DNA from: a virus
Direction: 5' to 3' (one strand)
Length of the DNA stretch: 64,000 nucleotides
IMG/VR virus record: IMGVR_UViG_3300032116_000057
Coordinates: 40,455-104,454 of that record
Shown: positions 16,200-24,508 of the stretch, in pieces
How the letters are laid out: each line of letters opens with the position of its first letter
Numbering within the stretch: position 1 is the stretch's first letter
Program-made: the position numbers and the translations under genes
The notes under the pieces: model-generated
What the model saw: the letters and a program-made list of their open reading frames with translations, nothing else
Told to the model about the DNA's origin: nothing
Databases searched by the model: none

Positions 16200-16697
16200 C
16201 TAAGGTAATAGCCAGGTACTTCTACCTGCAGCTTTGTTTATATTAACTCTACGAGTAATCTCTCTATTGATTAGAGCAATATCTTTTGATAAGCGGTCAG
16301 AGATAATCTTTATAAGGCCGCAATAATTTGATAGTTCTTGCAAAGCATCCGCTTTGTTTCGGTACTCCTCATCCAACTCAATCTCTGCGTCAATCATGGC
16401 CACTGCCTTGCCAGAACCCTTGAGGGATAATTTTTTTTCAGCCCTAACTATGCTAAGAACTTTTTCGCCTTCTGCTTTATCTACTTCTGCACACCAAAGC
16501 TGTAGGTTTATAAACTCTAAATAAGCAACATACTTTGTGTATAAATCCATAACTTCTTCTTCCATCATACCTGTGATGTCTGATGGTAATGCTGGAGCGT
16601 CATAACCAAAACGTTCGTTAACTAATAAGCCTTGATTCTTTAACGCCTGAATAGTTCTACTACTGGCCTCAGCTACCTTTAATTCAATAGGGCTCAT
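16200..16697 (-). CDS. Alpha-helical hypothetical protein, 165 aa
   Basis: Almost entirely helical, with a DLYTKYVAYLEFINLQLW core and long charged helices (residues 80-150) that could form a coiled coil. Proteins of this look sit next to the RecB/Cas4-like nuclease in many actinophages; no function is established. The start overlaps the nuclease stop by 4 bases, and the ribosome-binding sequence GGAGGAG precedes it. Confidence 0.55.
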   Translation of the reverse strand: MSPIELKVAEASSRTIQALKNQGLLVNERFGYDAPALPSDITGMMEEEVMDLYTKYVAYLEFINLQLWCAEVDKAEGEKVLSIVRAEKKLSLKGSGKAVAMIDAEIELDEEYRNKADALQELSNYCGLIKIISDRLSKDIALINREITRRVNINKAAGRSTWLLP

Positions 16698-17557
16698 GCT
16701 TCTCCTCCTCTAAAAGGTGCACATCTCTTACACCCAACTACTGGGTTAATACTACACACTGGTGGTCGGTTGTTGTCAACTGCCCAGGAAACATCCATAG
16801 CCTTATCAAAAATATCTTTGGTGTACTCGGGGTTATATTGAACTGTAAATTCTTTATAGTCTTGACTTGATTTAAGTTCATAGATAAATACAATCTCTGT
16901 TGGCGCAGAATCTAAAAGACCTTCTGCAACCATTAAATGACATAAATGTAGGTATACCTGCCCCTGCAACTGGTGGCTTCTAAATGGAGACTTGATATTC
17001 TTCCAGGCTTTTTCTACATCTCCGTCGGCCTCTGCTAGTAAATACGGGGCTTCAAAACGAAGAGTCCCAGGACCTATTGATTTAATCTCAATAAGAAAAT
17101 CGGGCCCTAATCCCTTAACCCAACCATCTGCTTTTCCAGAAATCTTATGCTTAGCGCTGTGTAGAGGAACTTCTGCATAGTCAACACTTGGGTGAATATC
17201 TTTTGATAAAGCCCAACTTGTTCCAGTTTTATCTTTCCACGTACCGTACAAGTTTCCCATTTCGGCAATCCATGTTTGCCATTTAGTGTGAATGTAGTTA
17301 CCTTCAGCAAAAATAGATGCCTGTCTAAGAGTTAACTTATCCCGCACTTCTACATAATTTCCACGTAGTGCGTGATAAGCAGCTAAGGCACACCACTCTA
17401 TCTTTACTAGATCAGATGGGTGAAGTACGTCATGATTACGTTCATCAAAAGGCTTTGCAAGTATGTGGCGCTCTAAAGCACCTACAAGCTTTGTTTCTCG
17501 CTTCTTTGTATTAAGGAAGCTTTTTAGCTCCTTGTTTTGTATCGCCTTTTTTACCAC
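16694..17557 (-). CDS. Cas4/RecB-like exonuclease
   Basis: I start this gene at GTG 17557 (287 aa) because GGAGG lies 6 bases upstream; the longer frame begins with a TTG and overlaps the WhiB gene further. PD-(D/E)XK motifs appear in order: EGNYIHTKW, GKADGW, LIEIKSI and the motif-IV Q of SHQLQGQVYLHL. One Cys (EWCALAA) lies before the nuclease core and three near the end (CSINPVVGCKRC), the pattern of an iron-sulphur cluster as in Cas4/AddB. It likely resects DNA ends for the phage RecA pathway. Confidence 0.75.
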   Translation of the reverse strand: MVKKAIQNKELKSFLNTKKRETKLVGALERHILAKPFDERNHDVLHPSDLVKIEWCALAAYHALRGNYVEVRDKLTLRQASIFAEGNYIHTKWQTWIAEMGNLYGTWKDKTGTSWALSKDIHPSVDYAEVPLHSAKHKISGKADGWVKGLGPDFLIEIKSIGPGTLRFEAPYLLAEADGDVEKAWKNIKSPFRSHQLQGQVYLHLCHLMVAEGLLDSAPTEIVFIYELKSSQDYKEFTVQYNPEYTKDIFDKAMDVSWAVDNNRPPVCSINPVVGCKRCAPFRGGEA

Positions 17558-17876
17558 GTTTGTCCTCCGAATCAAGCCACTGGTCTAAGCTTAAACCCTT
17601 GGCGGTATACCGACGCTTAGCTGCATTTCTTTCTCTATGAGACATGCCGCCAAAAATTCCATGTAGTTCATCATTAATGATAGCTTCCTTTAAACATTCT
17701 CTACGTACAGGGCACGGAGGTCTCCCATCTTTGCCCCAGCAAATAGCCTTAGCTTTGTCTGCTATCTCTTTATATAAAGTTTTGTCTCGTGGCGGAAAAA
17801 ATATTTCCGTATCTTCTCCTCGGCACTTAGCCTCATATCTCCACGCCCAAGACACTCTGTCCTGGTATTCGTCCAT
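17511..17876 (-). CDS. WhiB-like transcription factor with unusual Cys spacing
   Basis: 121 residues. Four Cys at 18, 46, 55 and 61, with ICWGKDGRPPCPVRREC, then the WhiB turn GIFGGMSHRER and a basic tail. Canonical WhiB has C-x2-C between the second and third Cys; here it is C-x8-C because six residues are inserted. A [4Fe-4S] cluster is still plausible. WhiB proteins bind sigma factor region 4 and redirect transcription, so this could steer host or phage promoters. Its ATG overlaps the stop of the upstream nuclease gene by one base. Confidence 0.85.
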   Translation of the reverse strand: MDEYQDRVSWAWRYEAKCRGEDTEIFFPPRDKTLYKEIADKAKAICWGKDGRPPCPVRRECLKEAIINDELHGIFGGMSHRERNAAKRRYTAKGLSLDQWLDSEDKRGKKGDTKQGAKKLP

Positions 17877-18193
17877 CAGTCTCCCACTATTAAGTTGTGC
17901 AGCTCAAAAAAATCCTCCTCTAATAGGACTACATAATTCTCACCGTCTAGGTGTAATCCTAGCACTGGTTTACGACTATCCAGGATCGCCTCTTTGGTGA
18001 TCTTCTTGAGCACTTCAGACTTAATGGTGACCTGTTTTTTTCCAGTCCACTTATGCTCTATGAGGAGGCTGTCGTTTCTTACATCCCCTTTACGAGACCA
18101 AAACGCCCCCGAAGCAGCACTGCGTTGCCCGCCTATTTTTTTGGCTAGCCTCTTCTCGTGCTTTAGGGACTCTTTTTTACCCCTACTCTCCAT
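17876..18193 (-). CDS. Small PD-(D/E)XK nuclease
   Basis: 105 residues. It begins with a Lys-rich helix (KHEKRLAKKIGG), then QRSAASGAFWSRKGDVRNDSLLIEHKWT, where the Asp of KGD and E-x-K of IEHKWT fit the PD-(D/E)XK core. The scaffold resembles phage Holliday-junction or flap endonucleases. It overlaps the recA-like gene by 11 bases, which supports a role in recombination. Confidence 0.65.
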   Translation of the reverse strand: MESRGKKESLKHEKRLAKKIGGQRSAASGAFWSRKGDVRNDSLLIEHKWTGKKQVTIKSEVLKKITKEAILDSRKPVLGLHLDGENYVVLLEEDFFELHNLIVGD

Positions 18194-19238
18194 CGAGCAT
18201 CAAGATTGGCTTGGTCTTAAGAGTATCCATAACAGCCCGGCTAATCTCCTGCTGTAGGTCAACTTCTTCTCGCAGAGAGTCTAGGAGGGCTTGGGTACCC
18301 TGCCACTTACGCTCTCCGTAATACATCCAACCTCCACGGCGGTCTACGATCCCATTTAGAATCGATAAAGCAACAATCTCTTTAGCAGAATCATAATGAC
18401 CTGCATCGATTGCCCCACCGTCCGAAAAATAAAAGTCTAGGTACGCCGTTTGTTGCGGTGGAAAGGTTTTGTTTTTGATGGTCCGAACGCGAATAGTTTG
18501 TCCAACACGTCGCTTATCTTGTCCAGTACCGACTTCGAGCCACTCGTCTCGTTTGACTTCACAACGAATCGAGTATGCGTAGTCTTTGCCGAGTCCTCCC
18601 GGCGTTGTACGCGGGTCACCGTGCATCACTCCGATCTTCATTCTATATTGGTTGATCATAATTCCTAAGATTGGGCGTTCGTCTTCGACGAGATCGCGCT
18701 TTGTAGCAGCTGCAACCTTACGGAAGAACTTATTTGTAAGCATAGCTCCGCGTCCGACCGTAAACTCCTCCATAGTTTTCTCATCCTCAGCCGAGGGTAC
18801 AAGAGCAGGTAAAGAGTCGATGACAACCATGTCAACAGACTTAGACTCACAAAACTGAATAACAGCGTCAAATGCATCCTCCATACTATTTGTTTCTACA
18901 ATCAGTACCCTAGAGGTATCGACTCCGCACATCTGTGCGTATTCTGCGTCAAAGTTTTCAGCAGCTACCCATACAGCAGTAAAGTCTGCATTTGCTTTTT
19001 GATTAGCTGCAATAGTTTTCAGCGCAATAGCTGTCTTGCCGTGAGATGCCTCACCAACTACTTCAACCCAATGATTCATAGGCCAGCCCCCACCTAGAAC
19101 TACGTCAAGTGTAAGAGAACCGGTAGTAATTCTTTTAGGTAATCTCATTTCTGAGGCAGTAACTACGGTGTTGTTTCCTAGTTTTTTGTTAATAGATGCC
19201 GCAATTTTTAGTGCATCTGAATTAATTGTCATGGTCAT
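18183..19238 (-). CDS. recA: RecA/UvsX-like recombinase
   Basis: 351 residues. Walker A GEASHGKT at 62-69, Walker B MVVIDSLPAL around 132-141, then the RecA L1/L2-type region with TTPGGLGKDYAYSIR and the KNKTFPPQQTAYLDFYFSDGG beta stretch. It forms a filament on single-stranded DNA and drives strand exchange for repair and recombination-dependent replication. It sits among SSB, polymerase and resolvase-like genes. The start ATG 19238 follows AGGATCGGGT and overlaps the upstream stop by one base. Confidence 0.88.
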   Translation of the reverse strand: MTMTINSDALKIAASINKKLGNNTVVTASEMRLPKRITTGSLTLDVVLGGGWPMNHWVEVVGEASHGKTAIALKTIAANQKANADFTAVWVAAENFDAEYAQMCGVDTSRVLIVETNSMEDAFDAVIQFCESKSVDMVVIDSLPALVPSAEDEKTMEEFTVGRGAMLTNKFFRKVAAATKRDLVEDERPILGIMINQYRMKIGVMHGDPRTTPGGLGKDYAYSIRCEVKRDEWLEVGTGQDKRRVGQTIRVRTIKNKTFPPQQTAYLDFYFSDGGAIDAGHYDSAKEIVALSILNGIVDRRGGWMYYGERKWQGTQALLDSLREEVDLQQEISRAVMDTLKTKPILMLDGE

Positions 19239-19624
19239 TACCCGATCCTATCTACGATTACAGTGGGGTTGAATCCGCTTCCTTGTGCTGGTTGTTTTGC
19301 TGGAGTTACTGGACCTTCGGACCCGGTACCACCAACACCGCTACCAGCTTGAACTAATGGGTAGCCGCAATCATAGCAGCGTTTACGTTGAGTGCCTTGA
19401 GGCGCCATGTAATTTCCTGATGTACAGTTTGGACAACGTTCAGTATCTCTTGCGCTAGCAGCTCTAGTAACTAGCTGATCTTGGTTTGGATCGTAAGAAA
19501 CTTGAACGTTAGGTTGCTGGGTAGTGGGGCGGTATACATTGCCCGGCAATGGACTTGTTGGAGGTGTAGTAGGTACGGCGTTTGGATTACCTAATTTTTT
19601 GTTCCACCAATTTGCATTACTCAT
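19238..19624 (-). CDS. Zinc-ribbon protein with disordered flanks
   Basis: 128 residues from ATG 19624, chosen because GAGG lies 6 bases upstream; a start four codons earlier overlaps this site. Centre: CPNCTSGNYMAP...KRCYDCGYP, a four-Cys zinc ribbon (about residues 65-90). Flanks are Pro/Gln/Thr- and Gly-rich and disordered. Likely an accessory replication or transcription factor; not identified further. Confidence 0.6.
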   Translation of the reverse strand: MSNANWWNKKLGNPNAVPTTPPTSPLPGNVYRPTTQQPNVQVSYDPNQDQLVTRAASARDTERCPNCTSGNYMAPQGTQRKRCYDCGYPLVQAGSGVGGTGSEGPVTPAKQPAQGSGFNPTVIVDRIG

Positions 19625-20051
19625 AGTCTTCCTCATCTACTAATAGCTTTGAGTCAATTAATCCTAATGAAAATAGAGTTGATACGCAAGAGACCGCAGC
19701 CGATAGAGATACCAGTCTAAATAATTCGTGAAGTTGGGCTGCATCCTTTTCGCTCAAAGCGTCAGGATCTCCTGAGGAATCATCCAACATATACGCTGCA
19801 GTAGTTATCTTTGCACATAAATCTGCATGAGAATCAATTAGGGGCAGTAGTGCTCCCATCCTAGAAAGTCTAGCTTGACTATCTTGTTCTTCCATTTCTG
19901 AGACTTCGTCGGAGATGGGAGGTAGGCCCATTGCATCAGCTATACCTTCAGGAGGAGTAAGCATAGTGTCGTAAATAACTTGTCGCATAAGCACTGGAAG
20001 AGGAACCTGCGTTACTGTAATCCTTTTCTTCTTACGTCTAAATAGCCTCAC
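19617..20051 (-). CDS. Hypothetical protein downstream of DNA polymerase
   Basis: 144 residues from GTG 20051, whose GTGA overlaps the polymerase stop and which has GGGGAG 7 bases upstream; a longer frame with ATG lies inside the polymerase gene. The N-terminus is very basic (RLFRRKKKR); the rest is helical and acidic with a hydrophobic Ser/Ala/Leu segment near the end. Not recognised. Coupling to the polymerase suggests a replication accessory role. Confidence 0.55.
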   Translation of the reverse strand: MRLFRRKKKRITVTQVPLPVLMRQVIYDTMLTPPEGIADAMGLPPISDEVSEMEEQDSQARLSRMGALLPLIDSHADLCAKITTAAYMLDDSSGDPDALSEKDAAQLHELFRLVSLSAAVSCVSTLFSLGLIDSKLLVDEEDYE

Positions 20052-22024
20052 TTTGCCTCTCCCCATCTATTTACTACCTTTACATCTGCTAACAAAGGTA
20101 TGTTCAATGCTTTGATGCCTTCCATAGCTTGACGAATTGCTTCAGCTGTTTGCTCAGCAACATCTGCTGGCGTTACTGTAACTAACTCATCGTGTACCGT
20201 AAGAATAAGGCCTGCCCCTTCCGGGATCATTTTGTTAGCCCTAATCATAGCAAGTTTAATTAGGTCAGCTGCCGACCCCTGTATAACCGTGTTAAAAGCT
20301 TGACGTTCAGCACGAGAACGCTTCCAAATTTCTGAGGATCTAAGATCAGGCAAATACCTGCGCCTCTTTAAAAGAGTGCTGGCGTAAGGTATGGGAGACT
20401 GACGCTTGCTTTCAGCTATAACTAGTCGTTTATACCTAGAAACAGAGGGAAACTTTCTGGAAAACTCATCAAGTAATTCTTTTGCTTCCGATAAAGAACA
20501 CCCAATCGATGTAGAGATTTTATCTGGGCCAACACCGTAAGCTAGGGATAAGACAAGAACCTTTCCAGCTTTTCTATCTACACCCATAGTATCTCCGATA
20601 GTGGTATAGATATCCTCCCCGTTAAGATATGCCTCGCACATAATACGGTCCCCACTAAAGGATGCAATAACTCTAGGCTCAATCTGACTATAGTCAGCAA
20701 CAACTAGCTGATGACCTTCTGGCGCTACAAACAGATTTCTAATAGCTTTTCCATTGGCGGTGTGTGGTGCTGGCACATTTTGTAGGTTTGGATTTCTACT
20801 AGAAAATCGACCTGTCTCTGCCCCATACTGAACAAAGTCTGTATGAATTCGGCCTTTATTAAGCAAAGCCTTCTTAGCAACAATCTTTGATTTGCCGCCT
20901 AAAGTTCTAGTTATATCCCCACCAAGGTAGGGAATCACATAGGTAGTCAACAACTTATTTAAATCAGAGTACTGAATAAGGCTATCTACTAACTCATCCT
21001 TACCAGCAAAAGCCTGTAGAGCCGGCTCAGCAACTGAGTAGTCGGCAACTGTTGGTGTAAGACCCTGATCGATTCTCTTCTGTCCTGCCGGAGTTAATAC
21101 CTTTGGCTTTAGTCCTCGTCCCCCAACTGTTTTGGGAGAATACAAAAGCTTTTGTTTTTCTGGAACACTGTTGATATTAAAAGCTTTGCCGGCATTTTTA
21201 TATATATCTGCCTTAGTTTGTTCTAGCTGCTCTTCTAAGTTAATCTTAAGAGAAGAAAGCTCACTAACATCGATGTCTGCTCCCCGCAGCTCCATGTTGC
21301 AAATAACCTCTAGTACGTCCATCTCTAAAGCAAAAATACCTTGTAATCCATCAATTTTTAAACGATCTGAGTAGTTTAAGTAAAGCTTCCAGGTCCACTC
21401 GGCATCCAAGGCTGAGTATTTAGCAACCTCATCAAAGCTGTGAGACTCTACGTGAGCTCCGACTCCCTTAACCATATTGTATTTAAACTCACGCTCAAGG
21501 CAATCGTCAAGACCTAAACTGTTGCGAACTTGGTTATCTAATATAAACGCTGCATTAAGGGTACAAGCGTAAGGCTGTGCAGGTAACTGCCCCAAATACT
21601 TTGTAATGCTTTGTAGATCAAACTTTAAGTTATGACCGACTTTAATCTTGTCACTTAAAAATAATGGTTTCAATGCTGAAAAGACTTCAGCTGGAGTTAA
21701 TTGCTTGGGTGGCTCACTAAAGATGCGCTTAGCCTTACGTTCATCTTTACTGTAATCGATAGGACGAAGCTCTAGTCCTTTAAGCACTCGTGCGTGTGCG
21801 GAAGGCAGTAGTGGATATTCAACACGCAAAAAATCTCCGTTGGGATGTCCCATAGGTATGACATCTACTCTGTCATGTGTTGCTAAAGATATCCATACAA
21901 CAACGTTTTGTCGTGGATCTCCTCTGTGATCGCCCATGCTCTCGACGTCAAATGCAAAAGCATCTACTTGTTCATAGGCTGAAACTAATTCTTGTAACTG
22001 TTTAGTGGTCGTAATAATATTCAT
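20048..22024 (-). CDS. polA: DNA polymerase I, family A, with 3'-5' exonuclease
   Basis: 658 residues. Proofreading exonuclease at the N-terminus: FDVES (D26, E28), GHNLKFD and YSALDAEW. Polymerase: TGRFSSRNPNLQNVP, motif A VVADYSQIEPR (D444), motif B R484-x3-K488-x7-Y496-G497, and motif C TVHDELV. There is no 5'-3' exonuclease domain. The residue matching E. coli Phe762 is Leu492, a substitution linked in viral ecology studies to slower or more temperate replication styles. It is the replicative polymerase of this phage. A ribosome-binding site AGGAGA precedes the ATG and a large inverted repeat lies just upstream. Confidence 0.95.
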   Translation of the reverse strand: MNIITTTKQLQELVSAYEQVDAFAFDVESMGDHRGDPRQNVVVWISLATHDRVDVIPMGHPNGDFLRVEYPLLPSAHARVLKGLELRPIDYSKDERKAKRIFSEPPKQLTPAEVFSALKPLFLSDKIKVGHNLKFDLQSITKYLGQLPAQPYACTLNAAFILDNQVRNSLGLDDCLEREFKYNMVKGVGAHVESHSFDEVAKYSALDAEWTWKLYLNYSDRLKIDGLQGIFALEMDVLEVICNMELRGADIDVSELSSLKINLEEQLEQTKADIYKNAGKAFNINSVPEKQKLLYSPKTVGGRGLKPKVLTPAGQKRIDQGLTPTVADYSVAEPALQAFAGKDELVDSLIQYSDLNKLLTTYVIPYLGGDITRTLGGKSKIVAKKALLNKGRIHTDFVQYGAETGRFSSRNPNLQNVPAPHTANGKAIRNLFVAPEGHQLVVADYSQIEPRVIASFSGDRIMCEAYLNGEDIYTTIGDTMGVDRKAGKVLVLSLAYGVGPDKISTSIGCSLSEAKELLDEFSRKFPSVSRYKRLVIAESKRQSPIPYASTLLKRRRYLPDLRSSEIWKRSRAERQAFNTVIQGSAADLIKLAMIRANKMIPEGAGLILTVHDELVTVTPADVAEQTAEAIRQAMEGIKALNIPLLADVKVVNRWGEAK

Positions 22025-22040
22025 GGGTCTCCTGTTTAAG

Positions 22041-22092
22041 TGTTAGGAGCCGGGGAAGAGAAAGGAGGTTAAACAAAACCCGGCTCCTAACA
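22041..22092 (-). promoter_or_regulatory. 14-bp inverted repeat upstream of polA
   Basis: A perfect 14-bp stem (TGTTAGGAGCCGGG at 22041-22054 against 22079-22092) with a 24-base loop lies between the SSB-like gene and the polymerase gene in the leftward operon. No U tract follows on the minus strand, so it is probably not a simple terminator. It could protect or cleave the transcript, or attenuate polymerase expression. The polymerase ribosome-binding site lies 8-20 bases beyond the stem. Confidence 0.75.
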
Positions 22093-22103
22093 ACGATGAT
22101 TGG

Positions 22104-22814
22104 TTATGCCTGTCCAGCTAGTTCTCGAGCTACCTCTTCCAACTCGGACTTACTCGGGATGTAGAGGGCATCCGGGCCAAGTGGCTTGAGGGGTTTAATT
22201 AGCTCTGCAGCTGCGACAGGGTCGATGTCCCAGTCATCAGCAAGATCGCGCTCTTTAACAGGAGTAATAGAGTACGCGGTCTTGGTTCCAGTACCAGACT
22301 TGCTCACTGCCCAGTAAAGATCTGAGCGGTCAAGTGGTCCAGTCTTTTTATCCATGTGCAACTTCTCAAGTTGTCCACATAGACGAACGCCAACAATCAT
22401 CAACTGAAGTTGTGGTTCTTCTTCAGATAGATTTAGAACAGTAAAAGCAAACTTCTGTGAAGGTACGCTTCCTACTGCGATTAATGGATCTCCTTCTCCA
22501 ATACTAATGAATGATTTTTTTCCTTGACGATTTACCCAATGCTGCATAAAAGTCATTGGCTCTCCAGAAATAAATTTGATTAGCTTAACGTCTTCTTCAA
22601 ATCTAAAATCAGTAGCGTACTTCTGATTAGATTTAGCTACTGCTTTCTTTGCAGCAGCCCAACCACTTTGGATTGAAGAAGAGCGATTAGTTGTATCGTT
22701 TTCATCTTCTTGGGTAAAAATTTCCTCCAGCTCAGATGCTGAAGGTGTGTGAGGTTGTGCGTCAACATAACTGTCTAAGTTAGGTGTTTCTGTCTTTTCA
22801 ATTCGAATACCCAT
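22104..22814 (-). CDS. Putative single-stranded DNA-binding protein
   Basis: 236 residues. N-terminal disordered, acidic part (residues 1-45), then a beta-rich core with KLIKFISGEPMTFMQHWVNR, GKKSFISIGEGDPLIAVG and KFAFTVLNL, which has the look of the OB-fold ssDNA-binding proteins encoded before polymerase in many actinophages. There is no recognisable zinc site and no acidic C-terminal tip like that of E. coli SSB. Its location directly upstream of polA supports the call. AAAGGAG precedes its ATG. Confidence 0.6.
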   Translation of the reverse strand: MGIRIEKTETPNLDSYVDAQPHTPSASELEEIFTQEDENDTTNRSSSIQSGWAAAKKAVAKSNQKYATDFRFEEDVKLIKFISGEPMTFMQHWVNRQGKKSFISIGEGDPLIAVGSVPSQKFAFTVLNLSEEEPQLQLMIVGVRLCGQLEKLHMDKKTGPLDRSDLYWAVSKSGTGTKTAYSITPVKERDLADDWDIDPVAAAELIKPLKPLGPDALYIPSKSELEEVARELAGQA

Positions 22815-22865
22815 TCTGGGGTACTCCTTTCATAGGATCATAGGATCATTGGTCATAGGTCAAAT

Positions 22866-23336
22866 TCAAGAAACGGCTGTTTCTTGAGAGTGAATCTTAC
22901 TCCATTTTTCCATCAACTCAATTGATAGATCTGGATATCGATTCCAATCAACCCGAGGGGCTCCTAAGAGCTCTCTAGATTGAAAGCTTTCAATGGTGGT
23001 TTCAATAATTGCTCTGCTGTACATCCGCCATCCTGGCTTCTTTACACCATCTACAATCACTGACTTAAGTCTATAGGGTGCACGAGGTATGTACCCCTTA
23101 CGTTCCCACAACCTAAGCGTAACCAGCGGTCTGTTTAGCGCCAGGGACAGAGCCCCGGCACTGAACAATTCTATACTCTTTCCGTTAGGAAGAGTCTTCA
23201 GTTGGGGCTCTGAATCCCAGGCAGTAGACAGCTGTTTTACAGGTTTAGCGTTAGGGTTTGGTTCCCGACGCTTACGTTTTGATCCCGGATAGTAATCGTC
23301 CAGGTCACTAAACAGTTTGTCTACTTCGTCGCTCAT
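22866..23336 (-). CDS. MerR-like helix-turn-helix protein
   Basis: 156 residues. Residues 50-110 hold a MerR/excisionase-type winged helix: SAGALSLALNRPLVTLRLWERKGYIPRAPYRL, followed by RMYSRAIIETT. The N-terminal tail is basic. It could regulate the replication operon or act in DNA packaging or replication initiation. It overlaps the upstream gene by 4 bases. Confidence 0.65.
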   Translation of the reverse strand: MSDEVDKLFSDLDDYYPGSKRKRREPNPNAKPVKQLSTAWDSEPQLKTLPNGKSIELFSAGALSLALNRPLVTLRLWERKGYIPRAPYRLKSVIVDGVKKPGWRMYSRAIIETTIESFQSRELLGAPRVDWNRYPDLSIELMEKWSKIHSQETAVS

Positions 23337-23770
23337 GATTTACTTGTAATAAACGCCCACGTAATTTTCTTTGGAAACATAGCGTCCACATCTTCCTCTG
23401 TGAGTTTTCCCTCATAGAGTGCAGCCATAACCTCATCCTCAGCAACTGTTGGGATAGGCTTGATACAGCGATCTGCTAATCCTTTTTGAGTAAGAATTAG
23501 AATTGCTGCATCCATATCAAGACTTTGTGAAACTCTGCGTTCCCGCTTAAGAGATACAACGCCATCTACTTCTTCTGGAAGAGGAAGCCAAACGTGTCCC
23601 TTATCGTCTGTCTCACCTTGTTTGTCTACAAGATCTGAAAGCTCCGTTTTAAGTACGCTCTGCTCTTTAGTCAGATCATCAATCCGACGCTTTAGATTTA
23701 CGTATTGTTTTACCGTTCCTAGTAAACCTTTGGGGGATACGTCACGTGATGGTTTTTCTACTGTTGCCAT
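23333..23770 (-). CDS. Coiled-coil hypothetical protein
   Basis: 145 residues. Residues 20-55 form a heptad-rich helix (VNLKRRIDDLTKEQSVLKTELSDLVD), followed by a beta region and a helical C-terminal part (EDEVMAALYEGKLTEEDVDAMF). No family recognised. It is placed between hsp20 and the MerR-like gene, with GGAGGGCAC before its ATG. Confidence 0.55.
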   Translation of the reverse strand: MATVEKPSRDVSPKGLLGTVKQYVNLKRRIDDLTKEQSVLKTELSDLVDKQGETDDKGHVWLPLPEEVDGVVSLKRERRVSQSLDMDAAILILTQKGLADRCIKPIPTVAEDEVMAALYEGKLTEEDVDAMFPKKITWAFITSKS

Positions 23771-23787
23771 GTGCCCTCCTTGTTTGG

Positions 23788-24279
23788 CTATTTAATTTGG
23801 ATAGATTTTGCTTTCTTATCCTCTGGCAATTCCTGTTCCAATGTAATACGAAGCATACCATCTTTAAGCTCAGCGCTTTTAATTTTGACATACTCTTGTA
23901 ATACAAAGTCCTGTTCAAAATCTCTGGCTGCGATTCCGCGGTAAACCGCAGCTTCTGGCTCAGAGGTTTTTTCTCCAGACACCGTAAGAATATTCTCTTT
24001 TACGGTAAGTTGCAAATCTTCTTTTGTGAAGCCTGCCACAGCTAACTCTAGAGTGTAGGTTTCCCCCTGTTTATAAAGGTTATAGGGAGGATAGGTAGTG
24101 GTTTTTACCTCTTTACTGATCTCCTTTAAAGTTTCAAACAGGGGATCAAAGCCAATTGCCCAACGATTAATGTTGGGGAAAAGGGTTGAGAGGGTTGGTG
24201 GCATAGATGCCGGTAGTTTTGATCTTGGCGTTTCCCAATCTTTTGGGCGCCAGTCTTTTCCATTTGGGGTTGGGTACAT
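23788..24279 (-). CDS. Small heat shock protein (Hsp20, alpha-crystallin)
   Basis: 163 residues. Alpha-crystallin domain at about 62-160: PPYNLYKQGETYTLELAVAGF, DLQLTVKENILTVSGEK, ending with the conserved LKDGMLRITLEQELPE strand. The N-terminal arm is Pro-rich, and the last residues IQIK resemble the C-terminal I-x-I motif. Such chaperones prevent aggregation and are also carried by T4-like cyanophages, perhaps to help virion assembly or host stress during infection. AAGGAGAG precedes the ATG. Confidence 0.92.
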   Translation of the reverse strand: MYPTPNGKDWRPKDWETPRSKLPASMPPTLSTLFPNINRWAIGFDPLFETLKEISKEVKTTTYPPYNLYKQGETYTLELAVAGFTKEDLQLTVKENILTVSGEKTSEPEAAVYRGIAARDFEQDFVLQEYVKIKSAELKDGMLRITLEQELPEDKKAKSIQIK

Positions 24280-24307
24280 AGTTCTCTCCTTAGACGAGAC
24301 TAGTTAA

Positions 24308-24328
24308 AGACCCCCGTTCGGCGGGTCT
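24308..24328 (-). terminator. Terminator-like hairpin between RHH gene and hsp20
   Basis: On the minus strand, AGACCC and GGGTCT pair around a CGC/GCG-rich core with one bulge, followed by CTTTAAC. It sits 28 bases before the hsp20 start, so it may reduce read-through rather than stop it fully. Confidence 0.5.
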
Positions 24329-24355
24329 AGGTGTGTAACAATTATAGCGTAAAGA

Positions 24356-24499
24356 TTATTCCGCTATGTATTTTTTGAGGGCTTCGATAATAACCTGAGT
24401 TACGGTCGTTCCCTCAATAGCTGCTTTTTCTTTTACAGCAGCCCAAAGCTCATTAGAGACACGTATAGTACGCGTCGGAGTCTTAGGCGAATTAGGCAT
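24356..24499 (-). CDS. 47-aa ribbon-helix-helix DNA-binding protein
   Basis: A short gene translated by hand: ATG at 24497-24499, TAA at 24356-24358. The product has the Arc/CopG pattern: a basic beta strand TRTIRVS, helix NELWAAVKEKAAI, turn EGTT and helix VTQVIIEALKKYI. It should bind operator DNA as a dimer and may autoregulate or control the downstream hsp20. It starts 9 bases after the helicase stop. Confidence 0.75.
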   Translation of the reverse strand: MPNSPKTPTRTIRVSNELWAAVKEKAAIEGTTVTQVIIEALKKYIAE

Positions 24500-24508
24500 A
24501 GTAATATG

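Noticed and set aside
22815-22865. Short ATAGGATC/GGTCATAGGTCA repeats between two genes
   Set aside because: Only two or three very short imperfect copies; not enough for an operator or origin call.
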